Made by a program: the position numbers and the translations under genes
Assembly: GCA_024036415.1 (NCBI GenBank)
Contig: JAMWET010000727.1
Location: forward strand, 186,001-250,000
DNA: 64,000 nt
Direction of reading: 5' to 3'
From: Prochilodus magdalenae
Taxonomy: Eukaryota; Chordata; Actinopteri; Characiformes; Prochilodontidae
The notes under the pieces: generated by a model
What the model was told of the DNA's origin: nothing
Seen by the model: the letters and a program-made list of their open reading frames with translations, nothing else
Databases searched by the model: none
Shown: in pieces, positions 28,801 through 40,800 of the stretch
Position numbering within the stretch: the first letter of the stretch is position 1
Layout: each line of letters opens with the position of its first letter

Positions 28801-31800
28801 TTTTTTAAATGCTCAAAAAAACTGGTTTCCATGACTCTGTTCCACTTGACTTTCTCAATGCAGTCAAAAATATCAATGATGTCGAAGGAGTTTCCAATTT
28901 GCCAGATATTTGTAGCATTAGGGTGTGGAATGCTTTTTGGTGCTACCTGGAAGCATATTTAAAAAAGTTCTTTAAAGAACCATATGCAGCATTTTATCTA
29001 TAATAAAACTTTGCGTTGAGGGTAAACACCTTGAAAAAGGTTTTAAAGGTAAGCATAAACATATTTAGACCAGATTGGTGGCATAATAGTGGATTGGCAC
29101 ATCTTGATTGAAGAATGATTACTGTAAATGAGCTGTGTTGTGATCTTTTCTTGTTTGCTCTTATGTTTGAAAAGAAAAGTTGGGAAATGCGAATCAAATA
29201 GGCCACTAACTGTTATAAGATCACAATTTGTAAATATAGATATAGATAGATAGTAACCTGTAACCTCTATTTCTGTCCCAACCACTGAAATGCCTGAAAG
29301 TTAAAAAGGTTTTAACTAAATTGCAGTTCTTCTATTAGTTATTTGAGTACTTTATCCCACACAAATTTGGATTATTATGATGCAAAGCTGTAAAAGGTGA
29401 CTGCCGCAGTGCCATTAGACAACTTAACAGTTGATGTTTTTGTTCTGTTTGGTTCTGCAGGGTTGCCTTAGAGACATTAGACCGCTTGACTGAGTCGCTG
29501 GACTTCACTGACTACGCTTCCAGAATCATCCACCCCATCGTGCGCACTCTGGACGGAACGCCCGAGCTTCGTAGCACTGCAATGGACACCTTGTCTTCAC
29601 TGGTGTTCCAGCTTGGCAAAAAGGTACCCATATGCATAGTTCCAGCGCGTGTTTGAAGTTTGAAACCCCTAAATAACAGTGCTTTGGCGCCAATGTTTCC
29701 AATACCCAGCCTTCTATTGAAAAACACTGGAAAGCTGTTTGCTGCTTCTTTTTTTGTGTGTGTCGAGGATGAGGTCAAGTTGCGGAGAAAGCCCCTCCTG
29801 TTTGCTATAACTCTATGTAAGCGTTCAGAAGTAGCCCACTGTTTATGTCACTAGTCCACTTTGAGTTCACTGCTAGGCTGCTAATGAGAGTGGGATGATG
29901 TCATTTTTGGGTTTTTATCACCCCTCCCAAAGTGCCTTTAAAAGCACCAGGCCAGCATGTGGCCACCATGAGCAGCAGGTGTGAGGCCTGCTGCTTTTGA
30001 TCATGGAAAGCCATGGGCCTCAGTTAGAGAGGCAGTAGTCTGTCATCTGGGCAAGCAGCAATGGAAAGGGCTGTTTAGCGTCTGTATGTCTGTCTCACTC
30101 GTACAGACACTTTCTAAACAGCCCTTTCCACAATTACAGACGAGTAGTATGGACCCCCACATTCCTCATTTAAGGCTCCTCATTATTACCTCGTATACAA
30201 GTCAACAGAAGCCCTGCCAACGCTCTTGCAAACGAACCTTTGTTTGTTTACACAGTACCAGATCTTTATTCCCATGGTGAACAAAGTGATGTTGAAGCAC
30301 CGAATCAACCACCAGCGCTACGACGTCCTCATCTGTCGCATTGTCAAGGTCAGTGTCCTCCCCTCCCCTCCTCTCCCCTCCTCTACCACACCTCAGTTAT
30401 TGGCTCAGAGCATTCCTTAATCACAACTGAACCAACAACTCTCGGGTAAATAGCTCTGATGTCATGGAGAGCTCAAAGCAGGGGCTATGGCAAGGAAACA
30501 AACGGCCTGTTGTCCGCAGGTGGAGGATGTTGCCTCCGTTTCCTGGAGCCTTGTGTGAATCACCAGGCGTTCTCACTAGTGAACCCAGACTTCCTACTCC
30601 AACGCGTGGCAGTTCTCCATCAGAAAACAATTTAGCTGTCTCTTTGCCACATATGATACTTCCTGCTGACGTATGGCTAACACTTACTGCGAAATGTGGT
30701 GCTCTCTGGAAGGGCTCCGTTTTAGTCTTTTGGGATGTGAGGAAAAAGATGTCTCTTGGGCTAGCTTTCTTCGTAACCACACTAGGGGTGTAACAGTAAA
30801 TACAAGGTTCAGGTTCAATTACATTTCTGATTAAAGGGTCAGAAAAAAATGCCTTGATTAAACAGCTGTAATTACATACTACACAGATTGTGGTTTGGTT
30901 CAAGTTCTTTAGTTGAGCTTTTTCAACACCTGCTGCCCCAGTCTCTAACCTCAGAAATCACAACCACTATAACTTCAGATCAAAAGCCCATTTGAGCCTG
31001 GATATGGCTCTAGTGTAGACATTTATGCATGGTTTGGATCACTCATCGTGTCTATGAGAATTGATAAATTGGTATTGAAATACCAATTTAAATACCAATC
31101 CCAGATTGACTTTGTCTGGAAGTGCTGCAACTACTGACATACTTTTTAGGAACATTGAAAAAATAATGACAAATTCCTGTTGACTGTTGTGCAAAATAAA
31201 CAAATGCTAGTAGCCGCTATAGGCTAGTATATAGGTTATGCATCGAAGTCTCTTTCCTGCCAGAATACACTCCCTCTGTTGGACTGGGTTACAAAACATT
31301 CAGCAACAGCTACATTTATCTGGGGAAACAACAACACTGGGAATGAAACAAGCTGTAATCTGCTGAAATTAAAGGCTGTTGGAATCAGTAGTAAAATATT
31401 AATTATTGAGAGCTTTGATCTTTCTATGTTAGAAGTATAATTTCTAAATCTACAAAGCTATCAGGCTAACTGTCTAAACTTGCCTTGCTGAGTTCCCCCG
31501 ATATGAGGAAAACTGGGCTTGTTTTGTTGTACCTAACACTTACTACCCTCCTCCTCTCCTCCTTTATTTGTAGAACACAGGGCTCCTCATCATGCATGTT
31601 TTTAATTAGTACTGGTAAACACTGTACAGTTATGCATAATATAAATACAAGTGAAAGATGCTAAGTATGTAATTAGTGAGTAGTCAACAAGGTATAGAAT
31701 TCATGGTATTATTTTACCCCAAAATCCCGCAAACCTGACCGAAATAGCAGCTCGCCTGGAATTCTGTTGTTTCTGTGAATTGCAGTGATCCATATAAAGC

Positions 31801-34800
31801 TTCCCATTCACCAGCGTCTTGCTGAATCTGTTTGTATAGTGAATTGTAAAGTCAGCTTTTTTCCATTTGTGTTTTTTCAGCACTCAGGCTACAAACACAA
31901 ATACATAGACATTTATTTGGCAAACCTATGGAAATGAATAAATATTTGTTTAATTCTTTAAAAAGTGCCAGTAATCACAGTAATTACTGCTGCATACATT
32001 TTACCACACAGTCTTTGCCAGTGCCATGCAACAGAAAGAAAGGTCCCTGAGCAGATACTGAGGTTTAAGGCTTTCATGGGCTAGCACTACATACCTGCCA
32101 GTCTAATTATGCTGCTTTGGTGCTGTGCGCTTCAGGTAATTTGATCTGTTTGTTCGTCACAGCCCTTAACAAAAAGTTTATTGTGGAAACTCATAAAATC
32201 ATAAAAATAAGATTTATTATTCAACTCTAATGTCCTGCTACTCCAGATCAGTTTGAGATATTGATGCACTGTTAGAAATATGATTTTTCTAGTATGTACT
32301 GAAATCCTTTCTTGGAGAATGAGAGCAAGGCTATGTCTTGAGGTTAATGAATGCGTGTTACTACAAATCTAAATTCAATGCACTACATTCTGCAATACAC
32401 AATATTATTATTATTATTATACATTATACAACATAATATCATGCTAATTAAAATAACACATTTTTAGGTGTAGAATTTCCCACCGTAAAGCACTTTCAGA
32501 CTGTTGTGTCCCCTTGTCCCATCATTCATTTCAGTATTTGTTTTCTGCTTCTCAGGGGTACACTCTGGCAGATGAGGAAGAAGACTCTCAAATTTTCCAG
32601 CATCGCCAGTCACGCGGCAACCAAGGCGACACGCTTGTGAGCGGACCAGTGGAATCGGGTCCAATGAAGAAGCTGCACGTCAGCACAACTGCGCTTCAGA
32701 AGGTCAGCATGATTGGGTGTCACCTTTAAAATGAAGTTTTACATTCAGTAACTTACATTTGCATTGCCGCTGACAGTAGCTATGCCCTGCGTATTCTGCT
32801 GTATCACTCAGCTGACCGGTTAACTACTGGGTGATGAGGAAGGGCAAATCTAAATCGAGCAGAACCCCAGAACTGGAATCGAGAACCACTGCTTTAGAGA
32901 CATAGAGGAAGTTACTCCTCCCTGAGGTTTACTACATGGCTGCAGTTGTTTGTTATAAGAGTTCAATATTTAATAAGAAACTTCAAAGGCTTTAGTGTTC
33001 ATTTGAACTGTGTTTCTTCAAAAGCCAACTTTTTTTTTTTCCTCTGGATAATCCAGTGGGTTATCTGCCTTACCTGGACTATTACTTCTATTACAGGGCT
33101 AAGTGTTAAGCTCATACACACCAGCCCGAGTTTTGCCTGCGATTACTCTTTTTCCAACTATTCCAGCAAGTTGGAATTGAATAGACAAGACATAACTGAA
33201 TGAAACAACAGTAATAGAGAGATACAGGTCAGACAAAACAGGCTACGGCATAAAAATCCAGAAAATATGTAACAGATTTGTTTTTGGCTGAAGGTGGTTG
33301 CTTTTATGTTTTCTTGTTCTCTGTGTTCACATGTGAAAGTAATTCACAATATAACAAAATAGTTCAAGTCATTCAAATCCTGCGCTTTCCCTGACAGAAG
33401 AAGGCTGCTGTTGTTAATTCTAAAATCTGCGTCATCTAAACGGTTATAAAATAATTGGAAAAAGTCATTCTGACATTTAAACAAATTAGGTTTGCACCAG
33501 TGCTGTGTTGATATTGGTGATTAACTGGTATGTAAATGCATTGTCTGTATTGAGATAGGAATGCTGATGTCATAAAGTAGTGTCTGATGCGTGTCAGGCA
33601 TGGTGATGGTTTGAGTTGACAAGCTCCTATGAAACGCCAGTGTGGGAGCCTTCATGGGCAGGCTGTGGTAGTGGGAGATGTACTATAGTAACAAGAGGGA
33701 AGAAGTGGTATCGGTTCATGCTTAATTTACACAGTGATGCTCAGAACGCCCTCCACTGCCCTTCTGCTAGTTGGAATTTCAGGATTTTAAAAAGGCTTAA
33801 ATCAAGTCTTGAAGTTGCAGTGTTGATGATTCAACATTAAAACGTTCCAGAGCTCTGCTCAGTCTGTGTTTGCGCATCTCGCCCATAGTAAAGACGGCTA
33901 AATTCTGAATGAATTCAACAGGCTTTGGCCTAAACCCTGGAAACTTAAACATATGGTATGCTAACTGAAAGTCCTGTTTCCTGGCAAAGACGTCGTTTTG
34001 CTTTCGGAGTCATACCCAGCAGTTGTCACTGGAGTTCTTGGCCATGAACTTGGAAGAGACAGAATGTTCTTGTTTTTACTAAAGCAGCCTGAATCAGTGG
34101 TCAGCATGTGTACTGAACAAAAGCTCAACAAACACATTGTTAAGTCATTCACAATTTATAGGCGTCACTTGTCTTGTTAAGAGTTTTTCAAGACTGTTGT
34201 GCTTTGTAACCTTATCTCAAGCCCGCTGCACTAATTCGTTCAGGAATGGAATGCTCTCGACATGGCTTCCCTCAGTAACGGTTCAAATCCTCCACAAAAA
34301 TATATACCCTTTCCTTGGAATGAGGAATGCTAAGTGACAAAACAGAAATTCAGTAGATGTTAAACCTGCATCAAGCATCATAGATAGAAAATATATACCA
34401 TTGGTTTTACATTGACATATTTACAGCAGTCACAAAGAAAAAAAACAGGCTACCATTTACATTCTTAATGAACTGACCATCATCAGTTAGCTGTTTGTGT
34501 GATAATGATGCATATCTTGAATTGTCCTACTGCTCTCACCTACAGCAAGATCCTGAGGGACAAACATTTATATCATGCTTTCCCGTATACACTACTGTTG
34601 AAAAAGTTTATTCATTTTCAACTTTTAACTTGAGATTGAAATGATATAAGCTGGACACAAAGTGTTTTATTCAGCATTTGAAGGTATAAGTTAACATCAA
34701 GAAGTTAATAAATAATGCACTGTAATTATCAGTTTGATTCAGTCACCATTTTTTATAAGCTCACCAGACCCAAAAAAAATAAAAAATCACCTTGCATGTT

Positions 34801-37800
34801 GAAGGTGGTACAGGCTATAAATACCTGTGGTATGTGTGACAGGATTCATAGATTGAGAGGAGGTGGTACAGTGCAGTGAATGTCTTGTCTGATGTGTGGA
34901 AAAGGATTCGCAAAGCAGATGTTAATGATGGGGAAGGAGGCGTGATTGCAATAGGGTTTCTAAAGGCCATAGTGTGCGGGAAGCTGAGCTGCAGTGTTGT
35001 GGCTTACTGGACAGGGCACATGAGGTGAAGGAGCGGTAAAATCCTGTCAGGGTAGATTCAGCCAGGAATGACAGTCAGTGAATATGGCTGTTGTTTTGTC
35101 AAATCTGTTTATCTGTTTCCTGTGATCAGTAAGTGCCTCATGGTGATTCACAGGTGCTGCATGAAGGACAGGCAGATTTTTCCATGACCCTCCCTGTCAC
35201 CCAAAGCCTGCTTTCTCTTAAATGGAGAGGAGCACAGCCAGTTGGCCGCAGCCTGTCTTCTGCTTTTGTCTTCACTCATAAGTAGTTGACACATGAGAGG
35301 GCTTAGTAATTTCTATCGTGACTATACATATTCAGTAGTTTTGCACACTGGAAAAATTTCTGCAAGTAAAATCTGAAGTCTGAAATGTAGATGCTAGGCT
35401 TAGTATTTCACAGTGTGACACTATTGAAAGAGTGTTATGGATGTAAACATATCATAGCTGTCCAAAAAAAAATGTGGGTTTTTATTTTTATGCCCCGTTT
35501 GAACACAGCAGCTTCAGTTTACGTTTGGTGGAAATGGCCTGATGAATGGACCAACAGAAATGACCCAAAATCACTTGGTTCCATTGACTTACATTACAGT
35601 TAAATTAGGTTTGGCCCTGGAGATATTTTGGAGATACTTGTTTTTCTTTGGACAGCGATGATATTTATGTTATGAGGACAGGTTTGTGATAGTTCGACCA
35701 CACACTTTGTTGATTTCTGACAAATTTCAGAACCGGGTGCTTCAGAATTAGAGGTTTTTAATCATACAAATTTATCATAAATCCAGATGAAAATTCAAGT
35801 TACTGAACGATGGGCACGATAAAACCAAATATGTCATATTGCGGTAACTTTAGCTAAGGGCTAATGTCAAACACTGATACAACTCAATCCTGAATGAGAT
35901 TTCTGGTCACTGAACTTGGTCCAGCAAGTTAGCAATGGAATATGAACAACGTCAAAACAGTTAAGGGAGCTGTTATTTCGTTTACTCCACCAGCTGTCCT
36001 GCTGTCTTAGGTCAATTCACTGTGTCAGTAGAATTACCGTTAGCTTGGAAATTTACAGCCAGCCGTCAACATCACTGCATGAAATTCTGTTGTTTTACAC
36101 GTTTTAATGTTCTGCATTGTACACTTGAGATGGAACAGTGGGATTTTTGGACGGCATGATTTTAGCCACAGAAAACATAAGCACATTTCAAATGTCTTAA
36201 GAGACTGCTTTTCCACAGGGTATGATGGCGCTTGTACTGACAGGAGAGGGAATGATGTAATCTGAGGTTATTTCTTTTGCATGTTTTATGGAAGGTAAAC
36301 TGTGTAATCTTTACTGCAATGAAAAAAGACTGACATGACGCATTCCATAGAAGCCCCTTCAAAATGTCATTGCCCTTTTCTGCAGTTTAGCAAAGATGTT
36401 TTTATATTTATATACTTTTTAGTTTAATTATTGCCCCTGTTGTCAGTTTCAGTGTATTTAAATGAATTCCAGGCCAAAAAATGAATCAATAGTAATATGT
36501 TCTGTACCTTGCTCTCTGGCTGGATGGCTGCAGTGGTGCATGTTGTAATTCGTTTAAAAACATTATTTGATGTAATTTCTATTTATTTATATATATATTT
36601 CAATCAATCAGTGTTTATTTGTATGGCGCTTTTTACAACCAATGTTGTCCCAAAGCAGCTTCACAGAAAATCAGTTTGTTATATATAAGAAAAGGAAAAA
36701 AGAAAAGTTAATGTACAGACATTTGAGGGTGTGGGGGTGGGGAAAAACCGGGTCCAAGCCCCCCTTGAGCAAGCCAGAGGCAACAGTGGCTTTATTTATG
36801 ACAATATATTAATATTGCACCAAACAAAATGTAAATCATATGGGTTTTTGCAATTTAAGGTTTCATCAGATAACATATCATTTTAGGAATAATAACTGCA
36901 GATTGATTTAGACGTAATGAATGAACAATGAAAGTGCTTTAATGTATGCATTGTAATGTTTGTGGTGGTGTGGATTTCTCTTGCCACCACAACCACCATC
37001 ATTTGAAATATATAAGACTGTGAATGTAATACATATTATTGCATGTATGTATGTTGTACTTATTCAGGGCCATGTCTACTGAAGTTTCTTATTACAGATC
37101 TGATAAGCAGCAATGAAACATATTTTATTTTACTCATCAGCATGTTGAAATATTTATAAATGCTGTTTGATGTTATTCTGTTTGAATAATATTTTTATTT
37201 TTGTGTTATGTGCTGACATACCCCCCCCTATTTTCTGTGTACATATTAGACAGTGAGATTTGAGTTGGGTGCGGGCTCTAGATTATAGGAAGGAAAAATG
37301 ATTTTTACAATTATTTTTAATGTTCTAATGTTTTCATGGCCTGTCAGTTGATAACTGATAATCATGTCAGTCAGTAAAACTCTGTTTAAGTAAAGCTATG
37401 TGAGATTTTGAACATCAGATGTGATTTTGACTAATATTTTTCATTATCCGAATTTATTGTTTCTTAAAATCATGATCAGAGTCGGAATCAGCCATCCAGA
37501 TCAGCTGTCATGCTTTTTAAATGTTAGATATTCACACTGTTTGTGTGGTTCATAGGCATGGGGTGCTGCCAGGAAGGTGTCTAAAGACGACTGGTTGGAG
37601 TGGTTGCGGCGTCTCAGTGTTGTTCTGCTGAAAGAGTCATCCTCGCCCGCCCTGCGCTCCTGTTGGTCCCTTGCCCAGACCTACATTCCACTGGCCAGGT
37701 GAAGTCTCTTTGTAGACCATATTCTTCTCTTTTTCAGAAGCTCTTTGTCTTTGCTCCCCAACTTGCCTTGAATGTGATCTCTACTGTATTTGATTTACAT

Positions 37801-40800
37801 GCCTAAACTAAGACATGAGCTATGCATAAAGGAGGTCTGGATTAAACCAAGTCTGCCCATCTGTGCACAACTGAAAGTGCATGAAATATGCTTTCTCTTG
37901 GACCATATGGCTAATTCTTCTATGTCTCATATCTGCAGAGACCTGTTCAATGCTGCTTTTCTGTCGTGCTGGTCTGAGCTCAGTGAGGACCAGCAGGATG
38001 AGCTGATCCGCAGCATTGAGCTAGCGCTGACTTCCCAGGACATTGCTGAAGTCACACAGACTTTGCTTAACCTGGCTGAGTTCATGGAGCACAGCGACAA
38101 GGTCAGTTAGAGCCTCTGATGAGTGCTCTTCTAATCTTCTATCCGCTCTCCTATCAGGTTCTAATCCTTTGTTTAGTTTTTGTAATGAAGGGGCTGATCC
38201 CAGACCCTTACAAGCAGTCCCAGACCTTTATCCCTCCGCCACTAAACTATCCTTTCCAATAAATACCTTTCTCCTGGCATCTGCTCCAAACTCCCATGAT
38301 AGCACGATAGACACCATTCCAGCTGACGCTTGACAACACACAAATGTGTTCTTAGGTTTGTGTGCAGCTGCTCGGCTGTGGAAACCCATTTCATGAAGCT
38401 CCTGATGCACAGTTGTTTTTATATGACTGTATGACTGTAATGTATGATTGTATAGTAAGTGTATTTTGCATAGTAGTGGTCTCACATTCAAGGCTGCACA
38501 GTTTCATACCACGCATAATCATACAGTCATAATCCCTTAAAGCACAGGACAGTTTGTTTGTGGCCTGATGCTGATTAAAGGTCTAGCTGTCGAGTGTGCT
38601 GTTTATATATTGACAAATTCTATAAACAAACCAACTATCCCAACAGGACTTCATCCATCCCGGTGACAAAGGTTTTTGATAAGTGTTGTATTTCCAACCT
38701 TTGGTGCTTGTTTTTTTTTTTTATTTTGCGTTGGAATTTTCATATCTGGGCCCATAATTGCACATCAGTGGGACTTTTACGTTTTAGTATAGGAATACAT
38801 TAATATTACATTCTGGTTTCCTGTAGCTGTTGGCGAAGAACTTGCGTTTTCTTATGTTTACACTCACGTCAAATTAAAAGTTGCACCCAGATTGCAGTGC
38901 TATTGGGAAGGAAGATAAAGTTCTCTAATAGAGTCTCTCAGTATGGCATGGGCCCGCCATGTTTGCTAATTCAACATGTTAGTCGTGTCAGCATGGAGTT
39001 GTAGCGATGCCTGATGGTATCCTGCGATAATCCATCCCGTGCAGCTTGGGCAGTCGTCGTATTGTTCTGTGTGCGTGTAGTCCTGCATCGTACAGACATC
39101 TGCCAATGGTACTGGCACTAGCAGGATGACTCATGACAGGCATCAGTGCTCACTGAATGTCCGCAAAAGTGACTGTTGGGTCAGCCAGGTACACCGATGG
39201 GTAAGGCCCATCCTTGCCACATGCATGCCCTAGTGTGAAACTAGAATCATGTGCGTGCCTCACAATGCTGAACCTACCCACCATGTTTTATTCCTATTGG
39301 TTAATTCCTCCTGGGTGCAGCTATTTGTGCAACCGTCTCTTGATGATGAGTGTGTATATTTATCATTCATTATGCTTTTATTTTTGAGGTATTCTTACTT
39401 ATTTGCCAAATGGTTTTATCCTAACCCCTTTTGCATTGACTATAATGTTGAGCCAATGGACAAAAAGAGCCCTATTAGCGTATTCTTATATTATTCTGGA
39501 TGCTTGATCTTCATCAGACCACTTTTTCCCATGTGTGGGATGGTGTGTTCCACAGCACTGTCCAGCCATGCCTGAAACAAACAACAGAAATTGTGGCATC
39601 TTGGGAAGATTAAGCATTTTGGTATTTGTTTAGAGTTGTCAGTTATTGTAACAGTGGGATTAAAACGTATTCAGGTATAATTAGTTATTAATTCTATTAG
39701 TTATTGAAAGAAAAAAAAAGAGTACTAACAGTCCTAAACCCAAAATATTGCAATGTTCTATTGTATGGTATCATACTGAGTTATTCCACTATGCCTAAGG
39801 CCTGGATAAACTTCGGTGATAGGACGTTTTATTGATTTGTAGTGTTGAGGCAGCTTCATCAAGTAATAAAGCTGTAGCAGAGCAGTTAATTCCCAAGCTA
39901 TGAGCTGTATCTGTCATCCTACAAGATTTGCATGTGTTGTCTTAACTGGATGTGAAATTTTTAGGGTACTTCCAGCTGCTCATCTCAAGTCAGAAGCATG
40001 AAAGTATAAAACATATCCACTAAAAGGAAAATGTGTTTTGAAGAGAGTTCAAGGTAGGATGCTGCGTTTCATTCCCCTAAGACAATAAAAAAAAAGGAGA
40101 GAGATGGAAGAAAAGAACATTCTGTCGGGGTAAATATTTCCCGTCCTTCGAGTGCCCTGCTGTAGGACAAAGTTTATGGCAGCGTAGCCTGCACGCTTGT
40201 CCGTGCCCTGTTTGTGAAGTAGCTCATTGCTTTCCACTTCTTTATTTTCATGCTCTGACCTCATTGTGTTTCAGAGAGAGAATGAATGGTACATTTGTTC
40301 TGGTGCGGTGCCGCCCAATAACTACTCACGCCTATGGTTACATTCCAGCTGGGTATTATGATTTGCAAGTTGTAATCTGGGGAATATGCCCCGAACACTT
40401 AAGTAACTGTGACGGCAGCCGCAGAGTTATATAATCCCTAATAAGACTATTCTATTCTATTTTATTCTTTTCTGTTCATCAAAACCATATTCCAAGACAT
40501 AGCAAAATACTTACATACACAGAAGCACAATAATTTTTTCATGTACAGAAATATTTTTTTACAGTTGTATTAATTGGCTTTAATATTATATGATACTTTA
40601 TATATCGTCGCTGTCCAAAGAAAAACATGTATCTCCATTTTTGTTGATTTTTACTTTTATGCCTCATCTGATCACATGAGGTGCTCTTTACACTGTGTGG
40701 AAATTTTATGAAGAATGGACCGACAGAAATGGCCCAAAACAGCTTGGAAAGACGTCTGGTTCCATTGACTTCTATTCAAATTGAATGACTGCAAAGTTGC

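Noticed and set aside
30421..30903. 160-codon minus strand ORF in an mtor intron
   Set aside because: Composition and sequence resemble no protein family, and its C-terminal-coding end lies in a pyrimidine-rich intron stretch. Judged a chance frame.
31066..31100. Short palindrome (aaattggtat with its inverse)
   Set aside because: The stem is about 10 bp and AT-rich, expected by chance in such sequence.
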